From: Linnemannia hyalina
Lineage: Eukaryota > Mortierellomycota > Mortierellomycetes > Mortierellales > Mortierellaceae
Length of the DNA: 64,000 bases
Assembly (NCBI GenBank): GCA_019671135.1
Contig: JAHRHY010000008.1
Span: 2,232,001-2,296,000, forward strand
Direction of reading: 5' to 3'
The first letter of the stretch is position 1. Each line of letters opens with the position of its first letter. Position numbers and translations under genes: made by a program. The notes beneath the pieces were generated by a model. That model searched no databases. It had not been told where the DNA came from and worked only from the letters and a program-made list of their open reading frames with translations. Shown here piece by piece: positions 28,639 through 39,980 of this stretch.

Positions 28639-30183
28639 CACGCGACTGACTGCTGCCTTGAGCTGCGACGGCATTCGGCCTCCATGCTTCGAGATAGTGG
28701 CGACGTCAAAGGTGAGGTTCTCAATACTGGATACGAAGACTGGATCCGGTTCAACTTTCTGCTTGGGCCTTCTCTTCCTCACGGCATCCTCGCCAATCGC
28801 CTCCTCTGTCACTGGCTCTATCGTGACTACTCCGACAGGTCCACGCCGCCCTCTGTCGCTGCTCTCAATGTGCCCAATTCCTGCGGCGTCATTTAAGGTT
28901 CCAGACACAGGTTCTTCCTCCCAATCCATGGCTCTATCAACGACTTTCGATTTTGCCGGGCTCATATCTTTCTTGGCCTTGGGTCCTACTGGAAGGTTCG
29001 ATCGTTCTTGGCGCCGCTTTTGGTCGACCCCACCCATACTGCGTGTCGTCCTCTGCGCGGCCAAGGCGTGGTCGATTTCGATGCTCTGCACTCTCATCGA
29101 GTTTTGTTGGGTTACGGGGATACTGTTGGGGCCTGTCGCTGGGGTGGTGGACTTGTTGGGGCAAACTCGGGCGACATGTCCTCTTTCATGGCAGTGATAA
29201 CACTCAACAGCAGGGCATTCGTTGGCGTAATGGCCTTCTGCCTGGCACTTATGGCATAATCTGGGCCCGGTGGAAGCAGGAGTAGCGCTGGGTTGCACGA
29301 CTTGGCGGCTGGCTGGCATCTCGATGGCACCACCTCGAATGTGCTGGGCGAACCTAGTGTGGCCGAATACCTTGCGAGCAACGGCTACCGGAAGCCGAGC
29401 AATTGTGCGAGCGACTCGCCCGGCTGAGGTCTGGTCTTCCAACGATGCCAAACTCCAGGACTCAAACATCTTGACCATCTCATCAACTTCTGCTGTCAGC
29501 GTTTCGGGCTCGAAGTCCTTTCTGAAGGCTTGAAACTCTGCGGCAGGGATCTTGGTACCGGCAATCTCGATCGATCCAGTGGTATGCCTGGGTGCGAGCC
29601 TCTCAGCTTCCTTGCGGATCTTGTCCTCGTAAGTCTCCTCCTCATATTGGTTGTGGCGGCAATACTTGGCAAGTGCGGCGTAGGTCCCTGCTAGGGTCGG
29701 CTCGGGATCTCGGTTCTTAACCTTGAAGGGGTGCCCAGGCATCAACCCTCGACAGAACGCAATACTGAAAGTCGCCTCGGCGTCATCGGTCAGCGTATAC
29801 AGGGTAGCATCAGGTTTGGACGTCAACTGTAGCAGCTTGATGTTGGCCTTCATCCTTGCAATGTACCGGTCTGTCAACTCTCCGGTCTTCTGCTTGATGC
29901 TCATTATCTCAGCATATGTACTGGCGGTCGTCCGTGGTCTGGCTATCTCCGCTCGAAAGTCAGTGGAGAACTTTTCCTTACTGCCGTCGGTGGCGAATTC
30001 CAACGCCCATCTCTCCACCCATCCTTTCGCCATACCAGTCGTCTTGAGCTTCACTACTCGCTGGTACGGAAGTTGGGTGATATCGGCAACCTGGTATACA
30101 TCTGCGAGCCAGCTCTCCACATCCATGTCTTGAGCGTTCGTCCATGTCTCGAGGTTTGTGAGGTAAAAGGTCGGGTTTGCCAT
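28639..30183 (-). CDS. gag: Gag half of the gag-pol polyprotein of element A
   Basis: ATG at 30183 (MANPTFYLTNLETW), about 50 bases inside the LTR. The capsid-like region (VESWLADVYQVADITQLPYQ ... WVERWALEFATDG ... LTDRYIARMKANIKLLQ) has the retrotransposon gag pattern. Two zinc knuckles follow: CHKCQAEGHYANEC and CYHCHERGHVARVC. The frame runs on through KAAVSRV to the XY insertion at TATG and resumes at 23150, so gag and pol form one frame without a shift signal. Production of gag without pol would then need protein cleavage or another means, as in other single-frame elements. Confidence 0.92.
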
Positions 30184-30236
30184 CTTGTTCTTGCTGTTGT
30201 ACCAATTGCTGGCCCCTGCGTAGATCACCAAAATAT

Positions 30237-30653
30237 TGTTACTCAGGGGAGAGGGTCGACGGCCAGAGTTGTAGGACCGCTGTTAGGTCCTCAATTGGTA
30301 CGGAGGGGGGGGGGGAAGGGGTTGTAGGTTGGGGGGAGGGGAAGTGACAATAGTGTCCTAAAAGAATCACACAAAACGATACACTGCAGCGTGCCAGCGA
30401 AACTCTTGTCAATACTGCTCTCGTCCAAGTGATGTGTAAAAGGACCTTGTATTCATATTATCAAAGAGGGGGTTGTTACCTGCAGCGTGCCAGCGAAACT
30501 CTTGTCAATACTGCTCTCGTCCAAGTGATGTGTAAAAGGACAAAGAGCAGACAAGAGGGCTCGGCGCACTACTAATACTATGTCTACTAAAGAATATGAC
30601 TGCTAACCTAAGGCATCGCCGCCACTGCCTAGCCACCACATCTTTTTGTAACA
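30237..30653 (-). repeat. LTR of element A, right (5') copy, 417 bp
   Basis: Intact reference copy, TGTTAC...GTAACA. On the coding strand it is followed by ATATTTTGGTGATCTACGC, in which TGGTGATC could be the primer site a few bases from the LTR end. It contains an internal near-duplication: CCTGCAGCGTGCCAGCG... repeats about 50-60 bp of the preceding sequence. Confidence 0.93.
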
Positions 30654-30657
30654 ATAC

Positions 30658-30727
30658 TAAGGGACACTGCCCTTAATTATCTCACTGAGTACGCTTCTTG
30701 ATAATGTACAGTCACGAAAATGCGACA
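30658..30727 (-). repeat. LTR of element D, left copy, inner half
   Basis: Continues the LTR broken by A and ends AAATGCGACA. On the coding strand it is preceded by AAAGGGAGAGGAAAGC, the probable polypurine tract. Confidence 0.93.
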
Positions 30728-30798
30728 GCTTTCCTCTCCCTTTGAAGAACGAATTATGAGTTCTTGGATTTCAAAGGCATGTAGTGGATGGACATAAT

Positions 30799-33700
30799 TT
30801 ATGTCTTACTTCGATTGCGGGTCCGCCTGCGTTTACGCCTTGGCGGCAATAATGATTCTTCTTCTTCATGTTGTTCTTCGTCTTGTTGTTCTTCTTGTTC
30901 ATCATCAGAATCTGCAGGGGAATCGGCTGTTATCAGAGGATTTGGTTGTTCATTAATGTTTTCTTTATCTTTCCAGTAGGAAGTAAGAGAAGATCGTTCA
31001 ACAAAGTTCTCTTCTGGTTCCCAGGTGTTGAGCTTGTTGGAATAGTTTTTCCATTTGACGAAATATTCTTTCTTCGTACTGTCATGTGTATGTTGCCTAT
31101 GTGCTACCACTTTTTCCACCTCATAGGTGTCTGATTCATCGGCGTTGTCAAGGACCAGTTTGAGTTGAGATGGTGCGTATGATCTTTCTAAAATAGCGCC
31201 AGTTCCATCTTTAAGGATATATGCGCCACCCGCGTTGCGGTTGACTACTGTGTATGGTCCTTCATATCTTGGTGATAATTTTTCGCCGAGAATTGGATTA
31301 AGTGTCATCACTTTGGCTCCATCGGGGAACTCGTTGAGTAATACTGTACGATTGAACCTCTCTATCATTCTCTTTTGAGTGTTCTCTGTATTTTCTTTGA
31401 TTGCTGGAAAGACTGTTTTGGTCATGTACTCAAGTCGTTCAAGAAGTTTATCTTGTGTTAATGGATTGTTTTTCTCATCACAGAAGTGGCTGAAACCGTT
31501 GTTTTGACGTGCAAAGAAGAGTGAAAATGGAGATGAGTTGTGTAGTGATACAATGCGTGTGTTCATCGATAATTGAATGAAAGGAAGGTGTTCGTCCCAC
31601 ATATGCCCCTCCTCGAGAACTTGTTTTCTGATCATTTGTACGGCTGTTTTGACATGGTTTTCGGCCACACCATTGCCCATTGCCGCGAGGGTGGTAAGGG
31701 GTAATAAGACGATGGTCGATGCACATTTTTGTGGTCAAAAGTTTTGTAATTGTATTGACGAATTCTCCACCATTGTCAGATTGAAGTATTTTAGGAAAGC
31801 CGATCAAACAGAATAATTCCCATAGCGCAGTGGCTACAGTTAGACCTTTTTTGTTTGGCAAGGCGCGCAAGAAAACAAATCGCGTACAAACATCAACAAC
31901 TACAAGTAGTCGGACGTTTTTGTTCTTTGTCAACGGAAGCGGACCTGCCAGATCAATGGCTATGTGTTCTCCTGGAAGTTGAGCATTGATGGCTTTCATA
32001 GGATGGTATCCTTTTCGTGCAATATTGAATCGTTGACATTCTCGGCATCGTTTGATAAAATCGACACATTCTTGTGACAGATGAGGCCAAGTAAGTCCTT
32101 GTTCATGAATAGAATTGACCATTGCGTTTGCTCCAATATGTCCCATTGCATGGGTTGTAAACAATATATTGTTTCTTTTAACTGGATCTACTTTTTTGCG
32201 TTCAGTTTCTTTATCTTGGATTAGATGCATGTAGGAAATAATTTTCTTTTGATCAGCTTTAGTTGTATTTTTATTTGTGATTTCAATTGGATATAGGCGT
32301 GATAGGGCATCGGGTAATACGTTAAGAATGCCTGGGCGATAGTGCACCGTGAAAGTATAGTTTAAGATTGTTTCTTGCCAGTTGGTGAGCATTGAGTTGA
32401 GCTCAGGTTGAGTATGGATGTATACAAGTGAACGATGATCGGTATATAAGTCAAAGTGTCTTCCCCAGAGGTAGTAGTGAAAACGATTGAGTGCAAAGAC
32501 AATCGCTAACAATTCTCTATGCGTTGCTGAATATCTGCGTTCACGATCTTGCAAAGATCGCAACATGAATGATATATAGTTGATAGTGTCTGGGTACTTT
32601 GGACCCTTTGGAAGTTGATAGAGTACAGCGCCAATCCCGACGTTAGAAGCATCGGTGGCTACATAGAAAGGTTGACTGAAGTCTGGGAAGGACAAGACAG
32701 GGGCTATGAGCAAGATATTTCGTAGTGCATCAAAGGCGCGCTTCTGCTCATCATTCATTACGAAAGAGTCGGTTCGACTGCGAAGTGCATCTAGAGGTGC
32801 TGCGACCGTACTGAAGTTTGGAACATATTCACGGAAAAAATTACACGTTCCGAGGTAAGATTGGATTTGTTTGGCGCAAGTGGCATATTCCACCTTGTGC
32901 ATGTTCACAAGCTTCTTGGTGTCAACACTCTTGCCATGGAGACCCACAAGGAATCCAAGGAGTGAGATCTGTATGCTGAAGAAGTTGCATTTATCGCGGT
33001 TGATAATTAATTTTGCCTCGTTGAGACGTTTAATTACAATCTTTACGTGTTCAGCGTGCTCTTTTCTCGAACGTGAAAATATAACGATGTCATCTATAAA
33101 GTTGCACACAAACGGTAGATCACCGAGGATCCGGTTCATTCCACGCTGAAATAGACTCGACAGAGGCTTCAAACCAAATGGTGCTTTTTTGAACATGTAT
33201 TGAGTACCCTTATGCATGAATGCCGTGAGAGGTTGGTCCTCTTCGTGGATTGGTAGTCTGTGGTATGCTTGTGTGAGATCGATCGTGGTGTACACAGCGT
33301 TGCCTGATAGGCGGTTGAGAATATCTGGTATAAGTGGCAATGGATAATTGTCGTCTGGTAGGTGTTTGTTTAAGGGTCTTGGATCAAGATACACACGCCA
33401 TAGTGTTTTGTTTCCTTCTGCATCTTTCTTTGCTGCTAGCGTTAATGAATTGTTATGGACGTTGCCTACAGGGGCTAGTTTGATTACATCGTCATTCTTC
33501 CATTTCCTGATTGCTTCATCGAAAATAGGAATTTGTTTTTCTGCAAATGGACGCGGTCGTCTAAAAAGCACAGTGCCTTCAGGTACAGGAAGAAATACCT
33601 TCATTTCCGGAACGGGACAATGACTGGTGACGGGAACTTGTTTATTCTCCTTTAGTACACCTTCAATAGCCTTGAGGAAGGTTTCTTTTTCTTTGATATA

Positions 33701-36550
33701 TTGTTTTGTTTTTTCCTGACTTGGAATTTTTCCTGGTATGAGTGAAGGTTTGTGGTCCGGATCTGGATCTGGAAGAGTTGTAGCATCCGCTCCTGGGTCA
33801 GGTAGTCCGGTTATGCCCAGTCCAAATCGGTGGAAGAGATCGATTCCAATTGTGAATGGATATTGCTGATCTATGACCTCCAGTGGTGCTGACACATAGT
33901 GAATTCCAACCTGTAGTTCGATGTTATCTGTTCTTCCAGTTCTTGGGATTGTGATTGACTGATCAACGAGCGTGATGACTCCATCGACTGGGTTGATGTT
34001 CACTTTGTGTTTTTCTGCTATGTCCCGACGAATGCAAGAGTCTGTGGCTCCTGTGTCAACTAGTGCTTCGTACTTCTCTCCTTCGAATGTGATGGTAGTG
34101 AGAACTCTTTTTTCTCTGTCGGAGATGTTGGGTGCTTGTAGTGCTCGCAAAGTGATTGTTTTATTGTTTGTTGTATTGTAGAAGCTAAGCGAATCCATTT
34201 TCCCTAGCAGTTCCTGTAAAAGGGTGTCCTCAAGTCGTATCGCCCGAATGTTATTGTGTAATTGTGTTGATCCTGGTAGAATGGATGATGAGGCGACAGT
34301 GATGCTTGGGTTGTTTGTGCTTGCTTGCTTTGATAGTTGTTGTTGGTTGCGGAGGTGAAGTGCTTGTTTTATTGTAAACTTATGGGCACGCGAAAGAGAA
34401 ATTAGTTCCGGCTCTTCTTCGGTGGCTTTGTTGTTTGTTGTATGACTGCTTAATGCAAATTCCTCTTTCTTTGCGTTCTGAATTGATTGACATTCCTTCA
34501 TTTCTCCCCCCTTTTCAACATCTAAACGCATATCCAAACAAGGGCTTGGCACTGACACCGTTGTGGCAGGCGTGGGGTTTGTACGTACTCGTTGTATGAC
34601 AGGAATGCGATTAACACCAGTAGCATTATTTTTGATTGTTATGGCACATTGTGTATGTTGTGTATTCAGTTCTATATTGTCTATGTTGTTTATGTTGCTA
34701 ATGCTATTGTTTATGTTTTTAGTGTCGAGGGACTCGACCAAGTGGCTCATAATGTCCGTCTTGTCTGCGTGATCATTAGGATTGCTGGTTGCCTGCGGGT
34801 TATTTTGCAGAGAGAAGGGTATGTCAGTGTTATTATTGCTTTGATTAAATGTTAATTCAGCATAATTATTTAGTTTAATTGCATTTATGGTGATGGTAGA
34901 TTGCTTACCTTGAGTACCGTTCTGCTGTTGTTCTTGACGCATTCTTGTGCGGCAGTCTGCATAGGTGTGACCCCTGTTGCTGCAGAATGTGCAGAATCGG
35001 CAGTCCTTGGTTTCGTGCGAGTTATTCCAGCTGCAGCCTTGGCAGAACTTCATGCCTGCTCGAGGAGGTTGCCCGGGTGTTTGCCCAAAAGGGGGCTGAC
35101 TGTTGCTGCGTCCCATGGGGTTCATTCTCCCTTGTCCTCGGCCTCGGAAAGTTCCTCTGAGTGCTCCGCGAGATGCTCCGCGTGATCCTCGAACTCCATT
35201 TGTGAAGGTGTTGTGCCGTGGCCCAAAAGACTGCTGCTGCTGTTGCAATTGATCCTGAGATCGTCCCACTGCCCGAGGTTGATCGATTGCATCCTCAGGT
35301 CCCGTTAATGTGCTCATCAGTGCACATAGGGTATTGATCGATTTAAAGGCTGTGGCGTCTGGGTTCTTTATCTGATGCTTAAAGAGCAGGAAATCGTACT
35401 CCATCCCCGGGATCGACCTCCCGAGTTGATGAAGGATGATGTTGTTATCGTCTTGGATTCCATTCACTCGTGCATGCCGAAGGATACGAGCGGAATAACG
35501 GTTATACGTCTCGCCCATATTGCGTCCCATGTCTGCCATGTTCCGCATGTTCTCCAAACGTTCCTCTTTGGTGAGGCAGATGCTGAGGAATACCTTCTCC
35601 GCCATGTCCCAACCGATGTTTCCTTCGATGGCGGCGAATCGACGTTGTAGCTCTTGTTGATAATGGTCGTCGTTAGTGAGGACGATGAGATACCGATGAC
35701 ACTCGTTTTCGAAGGTATCCATGCCGAGACGTGTTTTGAGATGGGTTGCGAAGCGCTCGAGAAAGACTCTGGTCTCATTGGTTTCATAGGCTGTGGCTGG
35801 ATTCAACGAGAATCTGGGCATGTCGGGTGTTGGTTTGATGGCCGCTTGTTGGGTCATTGATGTTGCGACTACCGCCGTTGGGGTGTTGTTGGCAATTGTT
35901 GCGGTCGCTGCTGTTGGCGTTAATATGGTGGAGTGTGCTGAGATGGTGGACCCTGGGTGCTTCTTTATCCTGAGCTCATACAGCGATGACTCCAGTTGCT
36001 TGATCAATTGTGCATTGTCTTTCTCCTTGTCTTTGTTGATAGCAATTTGTTGCTGATAGTGTTGGAGCAGGTGCTGAGGTGGTCGTCCTGCCAGAAGAGT
36101 CGACATGTACACAATCTGTTCGGATAGAGCGATGTTCTCCGCTTTGAGACTGGCTAGCGTGTTGGTTGCGACTTCGCGGAAGTTGGATGGTGGTGTGTCG
36201 GGATATAGATCGGTGACACCAGTATCCGAGTCGACTTCCATTTCTTGGTCTCCTACATCGGAATCGTTATCCTCGGCGTTCTTGTCCTGCCATGTTGTTC
36301 CGACCGGTGCAAGTAATGCATCTGGCTCAGTGCCGCCAGCGGAAGAGTTGATCGACGTTGTCGGTTCCATGACTTCAGCGGTGGAAGATGTAGCTCCTTC
36401 CGTGGTGGGGTCGTTAGGCGTTACAATAGTGCCGATGGCGATGGCTGCTGCTGTTGGTGCCATGATGGTGGTGGTTCGAGGTCGTTTGCCGTTGCTCTTT
36501 GCTATTTTTCCCATAGTTGATTCATTTCTGTTTTTTGAATGGGGTAGCAT
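30799..36550 (-). CDS. Gag-pol polyprotein of element D, frameshifted in the integrase
   Basis: ATG at 36550 (MLPHSKNRN), or possibly 36514 (MGKIAKSNGK). Gag: RVFLERFATHLKTRLGMD ... WDMAEKVFLSICLTKEER, an Arg/Gly-rich stretch and two Cys/His knuckles (CQGCSWNNSHETKDC, CTFCSNRGHTYADC). Then protease YEALVDTGATDSCIRR, reverse transcriptase with CNFIDDIVIFSRS, RNase H with FYVATDASNVGIGAVLYQ, integrase zinc region (HAMGHIGANAM ... CRECQRFN) and core IAIDLAGPL / LQSDNGGEF. At 31670-31683 the 7-mer CCATTGC is doubled. This shifts the frame just before the catalytic Glu (GVAENHVKT in the other frame, 31680-30799), which carries the rest and a chromodomain (YEVEKVVAHRQ ... YFVKWKNYSNKLNTWEPE). The integrase of this copy is therefore broken; other parts look intact. 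Confidence 0.92.
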
Positions 36551-36561
36551 AATGAGCAATT

Positions 36562-36563
<2 letters not shown>

Positions 36564-36595
<32 letters not shown>
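36564..36595. repeat. Run of 32 T
   Basis: Uninterrupted homopolymer in the leader of element D, just upstream of its gag start (poly-A on the coding strand). Its length is likely to vary or be misread. Confidence 0.9.
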
Positions 36596-36596
<1 letters not shown>

Positions 36597-36851
36597 ATTC
36601 AAGATCACGTTATGACAATGATCTTTCTTTTGTTCTTCCGATCTCTCTTGTTATAAATCTGGTCCGTTGGACTCTGCTACACTATAATAGTTCGTGTGTT
36701 ATTCAAGAGAGTGCTTTGGTTCCGTGTTATAGATACCGCGCTTGTTGATGGACGTTGTCCTTGGGCTTTGATGGATTGAGTGGTTTGGATGGATGGATGT
36801 AATGTGCGATACTTCGAATAAACGATACCCTTGAATCTTCACTTAAAAAAA

Positions 36852-36999
36852 TGAAAAATATAGCGTACCTTGGAGTAAGTGAGAAAGAAGATCGGGGATC
36901 GTTTATTACTAAGTCTAGGGTTTAAATACTAAGGGACACTGCCCTTAATTATCTCACTGAGTACGCTTCTTGATAATGTACAGTCACGAAAATGCGACA
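36852..36999 (-). repeat. LTR of element D, right (5') copy, 148 bp
   Basis: Intact copy, TGAAAAATATAG...AAATGCGACA, followed by AGATC. On the coding strand it starts TGTCGCAT and ends TTTTTCA, the same termini as the LTR of element C. Confidence 0.95.
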
Positions 37000-37004
37000 A
37001 GATC

Positions 37005-37908
37005 AAGTTGTCGAATGAGTTTCCGCGTTACCATCGGTTGGTCGAGGCTCATCTGCTTCCTGTTCTTGACATCAAGATCCACGGTCCCTTGATTACCAAC
37101 GTCCGAGAGTTCCTGTACGAATTCCATAGAATAGGAGTAACAAAGTTCACGACGGGCGGGTTCGATGAGAGATGTTCAAGGTTGTTGTGCTTGGCGAATA
37201 TGGATCGCAAAGCGTCTGATGCCATGAATGCAGTCTTGAGTCGTGACCCTGAAGGAAAGTGGCCGTGGGCGAGATGCGAGAAAGTGTTTGTGGAGAGTGC
37301 TATGACGCAGACTGAGAGAACAGATGAGGTTGAGAAGGTGATCAAGATGGGGTTAGAACGAGGTGAATCGTACAAGCAGTACTACCATCGGATGAAGAGG
37401 TTGATGGATGTGTACCAAGTCAAGGACTTACCCAAGTTCGCTGATTTGTTATTCTTGCTGCAGAGAGCGGTCGACCCGAGCGTTCTTACGATGATCTTGT
37501 TACAGAAGCGCATTGCGGTCCTTGAGGGGATGCTGGGTGTGGCACCTGATGAAACAACCTTCGAGTCTTATATGGACAGTTTGCAGCATATGCAGGGACC
37601 CGCAGACAGTGATGAGTGGGCACCGGTTATTTTGGAGAGGAGACGATTGACCGGGGCTGCAGATAACGAAGCAGCGAGGCAGGCCCAGAGTTTAAAGGAT
37701 AAGCTCATCAACCAGCAGAAGAGGGCAGCGGCAGCAGCAACGCTTGCGACGACAAGTGGAACGCGTGTTGGGGGGACTACTGGTGGTAGCATCAACCAAG
37801 TTCCTACAGCGGGTGACAGTTCGGTCCAGAAGGGGAATGCTGGATTCGGCGGTCAACGTGGCGCCTTCGGTAATGGTAGTGGTTCTGGTGCGCCTAGAGG
37901 TCGAGGAG
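37005..37908 (+). CDS. Gag of element C, second part, truncated by XY'
   Basis: Continues the frame of 13021-13482 (..KIDEI then KLSNEFPRYH). The pattern FHRIGVTKFTTGGFDERC ... WPWARCEKVFVESAMTQTERTDEV ... GESYKQYYHRMKRLMDVYQ corresponds to the capsid-like region of element D's gag (W..AEKVF...T.EER, GETYNRYSARIL), so C and D belong to related lineages. It ends in a Gly/Arg-rich tail (GAPRGRGG) where the 494-bp unit begins at 37909. The zinc knuckle and pol expected next are absent from the window. Confidence 0.82.
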
Positions 37909-38576
37909 GCGGCCCCTTCATGTGCAGAGGATATAAAAAGGCATATAAAAAATATCCAAAGTCCAAGGAACGGAGTGTTGACTTCCATAACTGACATATC
38001 TCTTTATAGTGGGCAACAGAACACAGAATAAAATAGCAATAGACAGCACAAGAATTTTTAAAATGTAATCTCTCCCCTGTATTTCACGACAAAGATACAG
38101 TTGGGAATACAAGTGCTTTAGATGATCACATACAAGAACTACTCTGTCGAATCTTGCAGTGAGGGTTACAGGTGAAAATTTTTACGCTAGTCACGCACAA
38201 TCGAATTGATAAGACAAGAGAGGGATCTTTGTTAACAGCCCAGACACCTCCATTTATGTCGGTGTCTGGTCATATGACTAAATTACTGTCTCTAGCCTAA
38301 TTACATTAGCTGACACCCCCGAGACAGGCAAATATGCGACAACAGGTTAATAGTAGATGGACATATTCAAGAGTTTGGTGTGCGAAAAATAAGAAGACTT
38401 TGTTGTTTGGAGAATAGGTTGGTGTTTAGTAGGATAGTTAAACAAAAAATGTTACAATGGTTGTCTTATATGCTTGGTATCATATATACATTCTCCTCTA
38501 ATGGACGCGGTGGATATCGTCAAGATCTGCAGAGATGTAACAAACACCATATGATAATTTGGACTTGAAAGGCCTC
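37909..38576 (+). repeat. 494-bp unit, copy 4, interrupted by a solo LTR
   Basis: Equal to copies 2 and 3 at nearly all bases. 174 bases (LTR plus ACAGG) are inserted after GGGTTACAGG. Its left edge follows the Gly/Arg-rich gag of element C. Confidence 0.93.
38173..38341 (-). mobile_element. Solo LTR of element C family, target duplication ACAGG
   Basis: TGAAAATTTTTACG...ATGCGACA, flanked by ACAGG at 38168-38172 and 38342-38346. Identical over 169 bp to 12090-12258, inverted. It is the product of a full insertion followed by LTR-LTR recombination. The empty site is visible in copies 2 and 3. Confidence 0.97.
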
Positions 38577-38700
38577 CTAGGTGGAAGTGTCGAAGACATG
38601 TTACATTTTTAAAAAGTTCATGCTATATATACAACCACAAATGCCAACTGTTGACAATTGGATAGTTTTTAAAATATCTACTCTTCATCTGTCTCAACAA

Positions 38701-39748
38701 CTACCAAAACTTTACATCTGGAGAGTACAATTTAGGCAATTCCTCGATCGTGAACCCCATGGCAATTAACTTCTGCTTTTGTTTGTTGTTGGTAAATTTG
38801 TCTCGACTATAGTTACTGTCACCGTTTGCAGGTATCTTATACAGCAGTCCAACAATAATGTCCTCTTCGTACCTCTTGAGCAGATGACATCCGTCGAAAA
38901 GGTAGTTGGTTGCATATTCATGCTTCTTGTCAAACGAACATGTTGTCCATTTAATTTCGTCTTTATCTATGACGATTATACCCGAGGAGCTTTTATCTTT
39001 AGGGTACCTTTTCCACATAACATCCTCAGCATCTTTATCATCCTCAGCATCTTTATCATCTTCAGCATCGTTATCACCCTCAGCATCTTTGTCATCCTCA
39101 GCATCGTTATCGCCCTCAGCATCTTTGTCATCTTCAGCATCTTTATCACCCACCGCATCTTTGTCATCCTCAGCATCTTTATCGCCCTCAGCATCTTTAT
39201 CATCCTCACATGTGCTCTCATCTTTCTGTGGCAAGCTTTGCTTATGCTCATGCGGTTTAAATCCCATAGCAAACAACTTCTCTTTTTCCTTCTGGCTAAG
39301 AGAATGACACTCTACATTCTCTGCAGCAATATGGTCATCAGTCATCAAGCCGATTACAGTGTCTTTTTTGCGCATCTTGAGAATGTGCATTCCATTTACA
39401 AGTACATTCTCGGAATATTCCAAGTACTTGTTAAGTTTTTTCCATATCACCTTGGATTTATCTGTTGGTCCTTCTACTGGTACTTCTTCTTCTACTTCGA
39501 TCTCCTCGTTGAAAAGCGTCTTTCTCTCTTCATCAGACAATGGTTGAAGTTTCATCTTGCTAAGCATGGAGCGTTCCAAGATATCCAACTCTGGAACATC
39601 ACCGACACCGCGCAGAGCATCAAGCGTAAACAGGCCAACGTATGTATTCTTTCCAGATAGCCTGACAATGTACTTGCCATTCATCGTAAACTTAGTTGCA
39701 TACTCAAGCATGTCGTTATTAGGATGAATCATCCATCCTCTGTCCTTC
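38701..39748 (-). pseudogene. Gene X', 3' part only, joined to an LTR of B'
   Basis: Carries the last 350 or so residues of protein X, from DRGWMIHPNND to the end, with three of the four NGKYI-type segments and the DDKDAE array. The front part, with the Cys/His clusters and the acidic linker, is gone: sequence equal to 24817-26217 is missing and the B' LTR starts directly after TCCTTC. The open frame continues into the LTR and finds an ATG at 39834, so a fusion product is possible on paper but nothing shows that it is made. Confidence 0.88.
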
Positions 39749-39955
39749 TGCAACAGGCGAAGACTGGGACAGAGAAGTATAGAACGGGGACGAGAGTTGA
39801 AGCAGTGATGATTGATGTTATTACTATGGTACAACTAAATATATATACAAAGTCGCCAACTAGGTTTCTAGGTGTAGTGTCATAGTGAGTCAGAGATGAT
39901 AGAGAGTGACAAGGAATGACTAACTAGAGAGCAATGATAAACCTAATATGTTGCA
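39749..39955 (-). repeat. 3' LTR of element B'
   Basis: 207 bp, TGCAACAGGCG...ATATGTTGCA on the + strand; a perfect end adjoins the truncated X'. Confidence 0.95.
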
Positions 39956-39980
39956 CCTTCCCCTCTTAAAAAAAAATCCG

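Larger units (their letters stand above)
13561..30653 (-). mobile_element. Ty3/gypsy-type retrotransposon A inserted in an LTR of D
   Basis: Both LTRs begin TGTTAC and end GTAACA. The flank reads AATAC on both sides if the last LTR A is counted as target, or ATAC if not. Own length is about 6.0 kb after removing B and XY. The coding strand is minus, with one continuous gag-protease-RT-integrase frame that is interrupted only by XY. LTR copies differ by one G in a G-run, so insertion was recent. Confidence 0.94.
13483..36999 (-). mobile_element. Ty3/gypsy-type retrotransposon D inserted in C, target duplication AGATC
   Basis: AGATC at 13478-13482 and 37000-37004 brackets it exactly. Its LTRs are the intact 36852-36999 (148 bp, 5' LTR in the sense of the minus-strand genes) and the split copy 13483-13560 plus 30658-30727; both read identically. 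Without element A its own length is about 6.4 kb. It codes for one long gag-pol frame with a late frameshift. Confidence 0.93.
12090..37908 (+). mobile_element. LTR retrotransposon C (oldest layer), broken and incomplete
   Basis: An LTR (12090-12258), a leader and a gag reading frame at 13021-13482 continue, after removal of element D and one copy of AGATC, at 37005-37908 in the same frame. The right side is cut by the XY' composite, and no pol or 3' LTR of this copy is present in the window. An identical solo LTR sits at 38173-38341. The host flank at 12085-12089 cannot be paired with a second target duplication. Confidence 0.85.
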
